Of a DNA stretch of 6,663 nucleotides, positions 1 to 6,663 are shown piece after piece. How positions within the stretch are numbered: the first letter of the stretch is position 1; each line of letters starts with the position of its first letter. A program made the position numbers and the translations under genes. The notes beneath the pieces are model-generated. The model was given only the letters and a program-made list of their open reading frames with translations. It had not been told where the DNA came from and made no database searches. Source of the stretch: Sedimentisphaerales bacterium (GTDB lineage Bacteria > Planctomycetota > Phycisphaerae > Sedimentisphaerales > SM23-30); contig JAFGDI010000223.1 of NCBI GenBank assembly GCA_016932145.1, forward strand, positions 1 to 6,663. The letters run 5' to 3'.

Positions 1-1079
1 GCAATACGGCAGCTTTGACCGTAAGTATCGATAAAAGCGAACTTGACTTGATCTTTAACCTTATATCAGAGCATAAAATTAAATGCCAGAGAATTGACCT
101 TGCTATATCTGCTTTATTGACAATAATTAAAGACAGAAAATATGCAAATGGCCCCCAATTGACAATTTTTCTGGTTAACAATCGTCTGGTTATAGTAGCC
201 CATGAAAACAGTAATATTATTATGGTGCGAAATATGCCTCTTAAGGGCTTATCGCCGGCTGACACAGATACTATAGCTAATGAGATCAGACTTACCTGGC
301 GAGGTTCTTTTGGCGGCCAGATATCTGCTCAGGACACAATAAATCTTATTGGTGAAACAGATATTGCTGAACTTATTCAAGATTTGAAAGGCAAACTGGG
401 GTGTGAGCTTAAACCGGAAAATATATACGATAGTACAAGTTTTGAAGAAATACCAGATAATCCCGGTCTTTATACGATTGCTATAAGTGCTGGCTGTTTA
501 TTTTTTAATCCAGAGCTCAGTCCGGAAATTAACTTACTCAAAATAGCAGATAAAACTGCCTCTATTAACTACAAAAAAAGAGATATATATATTTCGGTCT
601 TTCTCACTATACTACTTATCGTGACATTATTAATAAATGTAACTATAAAAAATAAAAAATTACATGACCAGCACAATACCCTGATAGCCCATATCGATTC
701 AATCTTTGCTGATAATTTACCAGATTTAAAAGAAAAGGCCCTGAATTACGATGCTAAAAGAAAGCTGGCAATCACTCAGGAATACTTCGAGGCAGAAAAA
801 CAATTTGCTGCCGATTATGCCCGACTTGCTGCCCCAAGACCTGATATTATAGCAATAATGTCAGATCTGGCAAAAAAACTGACGGGGTCAACCAGATTCA
901 GCAGTCTGAAAATGGATAATAACAAAATAATGCTTACAGCATATAGCGAAAAAATGCAGGAGCTTAACTCACTTGCTGAAAGTGTTAAAGCTGACGCTAA
1001 ATTCAAAATTAATTCAATTGAAGAAAATGAACTGAATATTACCCTGGAAATAGAAATAGTAGCCGGTAAAAATGACTAA
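1..1079 (+). CDS. GspL-like (PilM-PilN fused) secretion/pilus platform protein, 5' truncated
   Basis: The reading frame is open to the left edge (codons run from position 3), so the gene starts outside the window; the TTG at 15 is only the first start-like codon and very probably internal. Numbering from that TTG, residues 1-175 resemble the second half of the actin-like PilM/GspL cytoplasmic domain: a helix-rich stretch, a beta-rich segment near 49-72, a GE-containing segment near 113, and a small-residue stretch near 155-161. An INLL motif (172-175), typical of the PilM/PilN junction, follows. One membrane helix spans about 191-210. After it come a charged, partly coiled-coil segment (215-270) and a PilN-like ferredoxin-type periplasmic domain (275-350). 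Having both parts in one chain is the GspL arrangement; in type IV pili PilM and PilN are usually separate. The role inferred from the family is to recruit the GspE-type ATPase and pair with GspM at the inner membrane. The region is AT-rich: one hand-counted line, 541-600, has 16 G/C of 60. Type II secretion versus type IV pilus cannot be settled here. Confidence 0.72.
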   Translation, partial: NTAALTVSIDKSELDLIFNLISEHKIKCQRIDLAISALLTIIKDRKYANGPQLTIFLVNNRLVIVAHENSNIIMVRNMPLKGLSPADTDTIANEIRLTWRGSFGGQISAQDTINLIGETDIAELIQDLKGKLGCELKPENIYDSTSFEEIPDNPGLYTIAISAGCLFFNPELSPEINLLKIADKTASINYKKRDIYISVFLTILLIVTLLINVTIKNKKLHDQHNTLIAHIDSIFADNLPDLKEKALNYDAKRKLAITQEYFEAEKQFAADYARLAAPRPDIIAIMSDLAKKLTGSTRFSSLKMDNNKIMLTAYSEKMQELNSLAESVKADAKFKINSIEENELNITLEIEIVAGKND

Positions 1080-1560
1080 AATACAAATACGAATTATAAT
1101 TATAATAGTTATTTTGAGTTCACTCGCATCATGGTTCTATCTCAGGGTGCAAAGAGAAAACTCATTATTGGCTGATCGTGCAATTCCTGAAAAATCTGAA
1201 ATATTAAAGGCAATGCAAGATCTGACCGCCGGCAACGAAGTGCATAGTAGCTATGTCGAATCACTTAAAAGGCTATGTCAGGAAATGCCTGTAAATTATG
1301 ATGTTATAATGAACAGACTGGAGCAGGTGAATCTCAATGATCCAGAGCAGATATTAATTAATGTTGGACAGGAACGGGCTATTGGTTCATTTGTTATCAA
1401 ATCCTGGGTAATAACGGGTAACAATATGTCTCCAGCTCAATTGGACCAGTTATTATATATTGCTCAGGAATTGTCCCATACAACACCATCAATAAATATA
1501 GGAAGCAAAGATAAGCTCAATGCATTGATTACTATCTACGGACTTACCTTTAATGAATGA
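1072..1560 (+). CDS. GspM/PilO-like inner-membrane platform protein
   Basis: This 162-residue protein has a short cytoplasmic tip, one strongly hydrophobic helix (about 6-24, rich in Ile), a polar and probably helical linker (about 27-95), and a C-terminal beta-alpha-beta region (about 104-160) that fits the ferredoxin-like domain of GspM/PilO. Length and topology match GspM (about 160 residues) and are near those of PilO. The ATG lies 8 bp inside the end of the preceding gene (TAA at 1077-1079), so the two are very probably translationally coupled; no strong Shine-Dalgarno is visible. The family role is to heterodimerise with GspL/PilN through the periplasmic domain and link the cytoplasmic ATPase to pseudopilin assembly. 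The assignment rests mainly on topology and position after a GspL-like gene, since GspM sequences diverge strongly. No other platform or secretin gene follows, so this appears to be the operon end unless the small ORF at 1557 is real. Confidence 0.65.
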   Translation: MTKIQIRIIIIIVILSSLASWFYLRVQRENSLLADRAIPEKSEILKAMQDLTAGNEVHSSYVESLKRLCQEMPVNYDVIMNRLEQVNLNDPEQILINVGQERAIGSFVIKSWVITGNNMSPAQLDQLLYIAQELSHTTPSINIGSKDKLNALITIYGLTFNE

Positions 1561-1712
1561 TTCAAGCAGTATTTTATCTTATCCTGAATTGTCATCTGCC
1601 TGCTATTTCAGTTAATTTAGTTTTAGCAATTAACCCATTTTATTCTCGCAATAACCAGATTATTCTTGCCAAAAGTCATTACTATACCTACGATATTCAC
1701 ATAGAAAAGTAG
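1557..1712 (+). CDS. Possible small ORF (51 aa), coupled to gspM-like gene
   Basis: An ATG at 1557-1559 overlaps the stop of the GspM-like gene as ATGA, a layout typical of translational coupling, and opens a 51-codon frame ending at TAG 1710-1712. The peptide begins MIQAVFYLILNC, has a moderately hydrophobic first half (about residues 4-27) and a tyrosine- and histidine-rich tail (HYYTYDIHIEK). I recognise no family. Against it: no clear Shine-Dalgarno, and an open frame of this length in AT-rich DNA can occur by chance. It ends 5 bp before the -35 box of the next promoter, so it fits exactly between the two units. It could be a small membrane-associated partner of the secretion platform or simply non-coding spacer. 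Confidence 0.2.
   Translation: MIQAVFYLILNCHLPAISVNLVLAINPFYSRNNQIILAKSHYYTYDIHIEK
1611..1634 (+). other. AT-rich inverted repeat, weak terminator candidate
   Basis: GTTAATT (1611-1617) and AATTAAC (1628-1634) form a perfect 7-bp stem around a 10-nt loop, about 50 bp after the GspM-like stop. The stem is AT-rich and is followed by CCATTTTATTC, not a clean U tract. It would be a poor intrinsic terminator, but it is the only stem I found between this operon and the next promoter. It also lies inside the possible 51-codon ORF. Confidence 0.2.
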
Positions 1713-1717
1713 TTATC

Positions 1718-1746
1718 TTGCCATTTCAGGCAAAATGATACATAAT
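1718..1746 (+). promoter_or_regulatory. Sigma70-like promoter with dyad at -35, upstream of exported glycosidase-like gene
   Basis: TTGCCA (1718-1723) and CATAAT (1741-1746) are separated by exactly 17 bp, each differing from the -35/-10 consensus at one or two positions. Transcription would start near A1753/A1754, giving a leader of about 22 nt. That leader carries AAAGG at 1764-1768, 7 nt before the ATG at 1776, a good Shine-Dalgarno. The -35 box is part of an inverted repeat, TTGCC (1718-1722), 6-nt gap, GGCAA (1729-1733), which could be a regulator site. TCTTGCCA occurs here (1716-1723) and again at 1664-1671. The promoter explains how the 1776 gene is expressed independently of the upstream operon. 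Confidence 0.55.
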
Positions 1747-1775
1747 AATTCTAAACCTAAATGAAAGGCTGACTT

Positions 1776-3989
1776 ATGAACTGGAGCGAAATATCAAGAA
1801 TATTACACTCTGTCTGTTTGGTTTTAGCAATATGTGCATTAAATCTTACTTGTCAGAATTGTCTGGGAACAACTGATATCCTCCCCTTCCCGGAAGATCC
1901 TCAACAAATACTTGAAAGAACCTGTTTCCAGACCGGCAGCGCCTGGAGTATAAATGGCAATCTTCGTTCAGATGTGGCAATAGTTTATGGTATCGACCCC
2001 GGACTGCCCGAAAGAATTAAAACCTGGCGTGACCGCGGCTACCGCATTCATGTTATGACAGGCGTTTCCTGGGGTAACTATCAGGATTATCTATACGGCA
2101 GATATGATGGTATAAATCACGAAGATGAAGCTCAGACTGAAAGGAATGGCAACAAAGTCAGTCATGGTGGCGATGTCTATTATATGTGTCCGGGCATTAA
2201 TTTCGGCAAGTTTCTCTGTGTAGGTGTTCAGCGGGCACTAGATGCCGGAGCTGAAGCTATTCATCTGGAAGAGCCAGAATTCTGGGTTAAAAGCGGCTAC
2301 TCAGAAGGATTTAAGCGTGAATGGCAGTCATACTACAATGAGCCCTGGCAAGCTCCCCATAGCTCGGTAGATGCCCAGTGGCGTGCTTCAAAACTCAAGT
2401 ATTATCTCTATCGCAGAGCCTTACAACAGGTCTTTGATTATGTCCAGAACTATAATGCTAAAACGGGGAAGAAAGTAAGATGCTATGTACCCACTCACAG
2501 TCTCATCAACTATGCTCAGTGGCAGATAGTCAGTCCTGAATCGAGTCTGGCCCGCCTTAATGGTTGCGATGGCTATATAGCTCAGGTGTGGACAGGCACA
2601 GCTCGTGAGTCAAATCAATATAAAGGCATTGTCAAAGAGCGAACATTTGAAACCGCTTTTCTTGAATATGGCGCAATGCAGAATCTGGTGCGGGCTACCG
2701 GCCGACAGGTTTGGTATCTTAACGACCCGATAGAGGATAATCCCAATTATGACTGGGACGATTATCGTATTAACTGGGAATCGACCCTGGTTGCATCTTT
2801 ATTACAACCTGAAGTATGGCGTTATGAAGTTGCCCCCTGGCCAGAGCGAATCTTTGGCGGTAAGTACCCCAAAAAAGCACCTGTAAATGAAAGGAAAACC
2901 ATTCCGCCTGCCTATGCCACAGAATTGCAAATCGTAATGAATACTCTGAATGATATGAACCAAACGATAATTGACTGGCATGATGCTAATTTTGGTTTCG
3001 GCCTGTTGGTCAGTGATTCTTTAATGTTCCAGAGAGGTGAACCAATTAAAAAGGATCTTCTCTTGAGCAATTTTTATGGTGTGGCTATGCCCTTTGTTAA
3101 ACATGGCATACCGCTTATGCCTGTTCAGTTAGAAAATTTAACAGTAAAAGACTATCTTCAGGGGTATAAAGTTCTGGTATTATCCTACACTGGCATGAAG
3201 CCGCTTACTTCAGATGTTCACGCTCCACTGGCACAATGGGTGCGTAATGGTGGTTCGCTTTTGATAGTTGATGACGACAAAGACCCTTATAATTCTGTCA
3301 GGGAATGGTGGAATAGCGAGGGTTTGACATATAAAACACCACGCGAACATTTATTCCATGAATTAGGATTAACTGATGACCTTTTTGCCTCTGGCAAGCC
3401 AGTTAATGTGGGTAGTGGTCTGGTGAGCTGGTTATCGATAAATCCTGAAAAACTTGCAGCCGCAGCCGATGGTGATAAGTTGCTGTTAAATAAGGTTAAA
3501 GATATGACGGACATTAAAAATATGCCCTGGCGGGAATCTGACCATTTTCTGCTCCGGCGTGGCCCCTACCTGATAGGTGCTGGATTAGATGAATCAGTTA
3601 TATCTGAGCCTGAAACTATAAATGGCCGCTTTGTAAGTCTTTTTGATCCAGAGCTTAGTGTGCGTTCAAGCGTGAGCCTCACACCTGGCAGTCGGTTTTT
3701 TTTACTCGACCTGAATAGTATAAAAGACAATCAGATTAAGGTACTTGCCTCAGCCTGCAAGACTTTGCCCAAAAACAATAGTACTAGCTATATTTCATAT
3801 ACAGTTGAGGGCATAGCTAATACTCCGGCAATAGTATTAATGCATGTTCCAGGTATTAAACCAGGAAAAATAACTCTCGATGGCCAGGAGATCACAAAAT
3901 ATAGCTACTTGGCCAGCGATGAGCTTCTTTGGGTCAAATTCGATAATACTTCATCGCCCAGAGAATTAAAACTGGAATTTACCAGATGA
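1776..3989 (+). CDS. Exported glycoside hydrolase-like protein (TIM barrel + GATase-like domain)
   Basis: This 737-residue protein begins with a Sec-type signal: Arg8, then a hydrophobic core at about 9-25, with cleavage plausible after Gly31. Cysteines at 14, 20, 26 and 29 do not form a clean lipobox. Residues about 60-360 look like a TIM barrel rich in Trp, Tyr and acidic residues, as in carbohydrate-active enzymes. IHLEEPEFW (162-170) looks like a strand-end active-site motif, with E165, E166 and E168 as acid/base candidates; VWYLNDPIED (312-321) looks like a later strand, with D316 and E320. Residues about 405-530 resemble the GATase-like trimerisation domain of GH42 beta-galactosidases (hydrophobic strand VLVLSYTG at 466-473, then WVRNGGSLLIVDDD at 488-501). 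Residues about 665-737 look like a C-terminal beta-sandwich. Inferred role: envelope or extracellular polysaccharide or glycoside hydrolysis, substrate unknown. The start is fixed by AAAGG 7 nt upstream. The gene has its own promoter and terminator and no carbohydrate-utilisation neighbours. I could not assign a numbered GH family. Confidence 0.6.
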   Translation: MNWSEISRILHSVCLVLAICALNLTCQNCLGTTDILPFPEDPQQILERTCFQTGSAWSINGNLRSDVAIVYGIDPGLPERIKTWRDRGYRIHVMTGVSWGNYQDYLYGRYDGINHEDEAQTERNGNKVSHGGDVYYMCPGINFGKFLCVGVQRALDAGAEAIHLEEPEFWVKSGYSEGFKREWQSYYNEPWQAPHSSVDAQWRASKLKYYLYRRALQQVFDYVQNYNAKTGKKVRCYVPTHSLINYAQWQIVSPESSLARLNGCDGYIAQVWTGTARESNQYKGIVKERTFETAFLEYGAMQNLVRATGRQVWYLNDPIEDNPNYDWDDYRINWESTLVASLLQPEVWRYEVAPWPERIFGGKYPKKAPVNERKTIPPAYATELQIVMNTLNDMNQTIIDWHDANFGFGLLVSDSLMFQRGEPIKKDLLLSNFYGVAMPFVKHGIPLMPVQLENLTVKDYLQGYKVLVLSYTGMKPLTSDVHAPLAQWVRNGGSLLIVDDDKDPYNSVREWWNSEGLTYKTPREHLFHELGLTDDLFASGKPVNVGSGLVSWLSINPEKLAAAADGDKLLLNKVKDMTDIKNMPWRESDHFLLRRGPYLIGAGLDESVISEPETINGRFVSLFDPELSVRSSVSLTPGSRFFLLDLNSIKDNQIKVLASACKTLPKNNSTSYISYTVEGIANTPAIVLMHVPGIKPGKITLDGQEITKYSYLASDELLWVKFDNTSSPRELKLEFTR

Positions 3990-4037
3990 TCCTCTGTTCT
4001 ATCTTAAATAGCTATCTCTGAAAGAATTGTAAAAAAT

Positions 4038-4076
4038 AAACCCTGCAAGTGACCTGTGTCGATCTTGCAGGGTTTT
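4038..4076. terminator. Bidirectional intrinsic terminator between convergent genes
   Basis: AAACCCTGCAAG (4038-4049) pairs perfectly with CTTGCAGGGTTT (4064-4075): a 12-bp stem with a 14-nt loop. On the plus strand it is followed by TTTTAATGTTTT; on the minus strand the stem is followed by a U-rich run (TTTATTTTTT, complement of about 4031-4040). It lies about 50 bp after the glycosidase-like stop (3989) and about 53 bp after the phosphofructokinase stop (4129 on the minus strand), so it can end both convergent transcripts. The minus-strand T tract is the stronger. Confidence 0.88.
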
Positions 4077-4128
4077 AATGTTTTAACGGACCGGCATTAT
4101 TGCTGCATAAACAGCAAAATGCTTGTTC

Positions 4129-5358
<1,230 letters not shown>

Positions 5359-5392
5359 TTCTAAAATCTCTCCTAATAAATCTGTTATTTAT

Positions 5393-5426
5393 CTGGTTTT
5401 AAACCAGCCTGATAAAAATTCTTCAA
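5393..5426 (-). promoter_or_regulatory. Candidate pfp promoter with palindrome over the -10 box
   Basis: Read on the minus strand, TTGAAG (complement of 5421-5426) and TTTAAA (5398-5403) are 17 bp apart, giving a plausible sigma70-like promoter with a start near 5391 and a leader of about 33 nt that contains the pfp Shine-Dalgarno. The -10 box sits at the centre of CTGGTTTTAAACCAG (5393-5407), a palindrome with 7-bp arms around one base, so a dimeric repressor could cover it. Alternatively the repeat could be a small hairpin after accC; no U tract follows it on the minus strand (ATAAATAAC), so terminator function is less likely. The -10 match is mediocre. Confidence 0.35.
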
Positions 5427-5436
5427 TTACAATATA

Positions 5437-6663
5437 CTATTTTACGCCCCAGGTGCGACCTATAAATCCAGTGTCACACTTGCCTTCGGCAAAATCAGGG
5501 TGCGATAATATTTCATGACAAATCGGTATAGTACTCTTTATCGGGCCGATACGATATTCATCTAACGCACGGCGGGCCCGGCGAATGGCATCTGTACGAT
5601 CAGAACCATGAACGATCAGTTTAGCGATCATTGAGTCATAGTTGGGTGATATGCGGAAACCGGCATAACAATGCGAGTCTATACGCACACCAAAACCACC
5701 TGGCGCTATATATTCATTGAGCGGCCCCGGAGATGGCCGGAAATTCTCATACGGATCTTCCGCATTTATACGGCATTCAATAGCATGGCCAGTCTGAACA
5801 ATTTCCTTCTGCTTAAGGTCAAGTTTTTCACCAGAAGCGATCCGTAACTGCCAACGAACCAGATCTACACCAGTAACCATCTCTGTTACCGGATGCTCAA
5901 CCTGGATGCGAGTATTAACTTCACCAAAATAGAAATTACCCTGCTTGTCCATCAGGAACTCTACCGTACCGGCATTATAATATTCCGCAGCTTTCACTAC
6001 TCTGAGTGCAGCTTTGCATAACTCTTCACGCTGGTCCTGATTAAGATTGGGACTGGGCGATTCTTCGATCAACTTCTGATGACGACGCTGAAGCGAGCAA
6101 TCGCGTTCCCATAAATGCAGATAATTACCATGCTCATCTGCAAGCACCTGTACTTCAACATGTCGGGGATTTTCTATAAACTTTTCAAGAAAGACATCTG
6201 GATTGCCAAATGCGCCCTGAGCTTCACTGCGAGCTGAATGATAAGCGGTACGCAAATTCATTTCACTGTGGCATACTCGCATACCACGACCACCACCACC
6301 GGCAGAGGCCTTTACCATTACCGGGTAGCCGATCTTTTCTGCCAGCTTTACGGCATCTTCTTCGGATGTCAGGGCTCCTTCTGAACCCGGAACAACCGGA
6401 ACTTTAGATCTTATCGCCAGATTACGCGCAGCTACTTTATCACCCAGTAAACGCATCGATTCTGGTGATGGGCCTATAAATTTAATTTTACAATCCCGGC
6501 AGACATCAGCAAAATGAGCATTTTCCGCTAAAAAACCATAGCCCGGGTGAATAGCTTCAACATTGGCTATTTCTGCTGCTGAAATAATACTGGGGATATT
6601 TAAATAACTTTCTGCGGGACTGGCCTTGCCTATGCAAATAGCACGGTCAGCAAACTTAAGATA
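5437..6663 (-). CDS. accC: Acetyl-CoA carboxylase, biotin carboxylase subunit, 5' truncated
   Basis: AccC carboxylates the biotin of the carrier protein AccB using ATP and bicarbonate, the first half-reaction of malonyl-CoA synthesis for fatty acids. The frame is open to the right edge, with 408 visible residues; by alignment with E. coli AccC (449 residues) about 40 N-terminal residues are missing. The ATG at 6456 (residue 70 of the fragment) is internal. Visible motifs, in fragment numbering: HPGYGF (39-44), LLGDK (72-76, with the ATP-binding Lys), the ATP-grasp glycine loop KASAGGGGRGM (118-128), ERDCSLQRRHQK (186-197), the catalytic NTRIQVEH (250-257) preceded by the metal-binding Glu, and the Arg of VRIDSHCYAG (R328), matching E. 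coli R338. All expected catalytic residues in the visible part are present, and the chain ends TWGVK near the usual AccC length. Pyruvate carboxylase subunit A or another acyl-CoA carboxylase is possible, but the length and lack of extra domains favour AccC. accB would be expected upstream, beyond the window. Confidence 0.9.
   Translation of the reverse strand, partial: YLKFADRAICIGKASPAESYLNIPSIISAAEIANVEAIHPGYGFLAENAHFADVCRDCKIKFIGPSPESMRLLGDKVAARNLAIRSKVPVVPGSEGALTSEEDAVKLAEKIGYPVMVKASAGGGGRGMRVCHSEMNLRTAYHSARSEAQGAFGNPDVFLEKFIENPRHVEVQVLADEHGNYLHLWERDCSLQRRHQKLIEESPSPNLNQDQREELCKAALRVVKAAEYYNAGTVEFLMDKQGNFYFGEVNTRIQVEHPVTEMVTGVDLVRWQLRIASGEKLDLKQKEIVQTGHAIECRINAEDPYENFRPSPGPLNEYIAPGGFGVRIDSHCYAGFRISPNYDSMIAKLIVHGSDRTDAIRRARRALDEYRIGPIKSTIPICHEILSHPDFAEGKCDTGFIGRTWGVK

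Noticed and set aside
15..17. TTG as the true start of the GspL-like gene
   Set aside because: The frame is open upstream to the window edge, and the sequence right after the TTG already resembles the middle of a PilM/GspL domain, so the gene must begin further left.
815..1006. Antisense frame of 63 codons inside the GspL-like gene
   Set aside because: It lies entirely opposite a well-supported coding region and shows no family features or ribosome site.
1798..1864. Lipobox at Cys26 or Cys29 of the exported glycosidase-like protein
   Set aside because: The residues before these cysteines (Asn-Leu-Thr and Cys-Gln-Asn) do not fit the lipobox pattern, so an ordinary signal peptidase I site is preferred.
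3287..3514. Antisense frame inside the exported glycosidase-like gene
   Set aside because: It is a shadow of the real gene with no recognisable domain.
4100..4117. TTGCTG-6-CAGCAA hairpin just after the phosphofructokinase stop
   Set aside because: The stem is only 6 bp with no T tract on either side, and a much stronger terminator lies about 25 bp further on; probably incidental.
6210..6407. Plus-strand frame opposite accC
   Set aside because: Its histidine- and arginine-rich peptide is the reverse complement of the ATP-grasp glycine loop region, so it is a shadow.
6454..6456. ATG as the start of accC
   Set aside because: The 69 upstream codons on the minus strand encode conserved AccC sequence (for example SYLNIP and HPGYGF), so this Met is internal and the gene is cut by the window edge.

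Overview
The window looks like a piece of a Gram-negative bacterial chromosome with moderately low GC. Evidence is an envelope-spanning secretion/pilus platform, a Sec-type signal peptide on an exported enzyme, and bacterial Shine-Dalgarno sites. A pyrophosphate-type phosphofructokinase and a large TIM-barrel glycosidase-like exported protein would suit an anaerobic or fermentative carbohydrate degrader. Lentisphaerae/PVC-like or similar uncultured lineages are possible, but I cannot fix the taxon from sequence alone.

Layout. Positions 1-1560 (+) hold the 3' end of a GspL-like gene, whose 5' end lies outside the window, and a complete GspM/PilO-like gene overlapping it by 8 bp. Together they form the tail of a type II secretion/type IV pilus assembly operon. 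Positions 1561-1775 are intergenic. They hold a possible 51-codon ORF coupled to gspM by an ATGA overlap, a weak inverted repeat, and a good sigma70-like promoter (TTGCCA-17-CATAAT) with a short dyad at its -35 box. Positions 1776-3989 (+) encode a 737-residue exported protein. It appears to have a TIM barrel, a GATase-like (beta-galactosidase trimerisation-like) domain and a C-terminal beta domain. Positions 3990-4128 separate two convergent genes and contain a 12-bp perfect-stem bidirectional terminator.

On the minus strand, 5358-4129 encodes a pyrophosphate-type phosphofructokinase. Upstream of it on the same strand is biotin carboxylase (accC), truncated by the right edge of the window and missing about 40 N-terminal residues. 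The 78-bp accC-pfp gap contains a possible promoter whose -10 box lies inside a 15-bp palindrome, and a strong Shine-Dalgarno.

How they work together. There are three separate units. GspL/GspM would be the inner-membrane platform that couples the cytoplasmic ATPase to pseudopilus assembly. The exported glycosidase-like enzyme has its own promoter and terminator and could be a secretion substrate, but nothing in the sequence shows this. AccC and PFP are central metabolism (malonyl-CoA synthesis and glycolysis). I found no CRISPR array, mobile element, RNA gene or defence system. The most novel item is the exported glycosidase-like protein.
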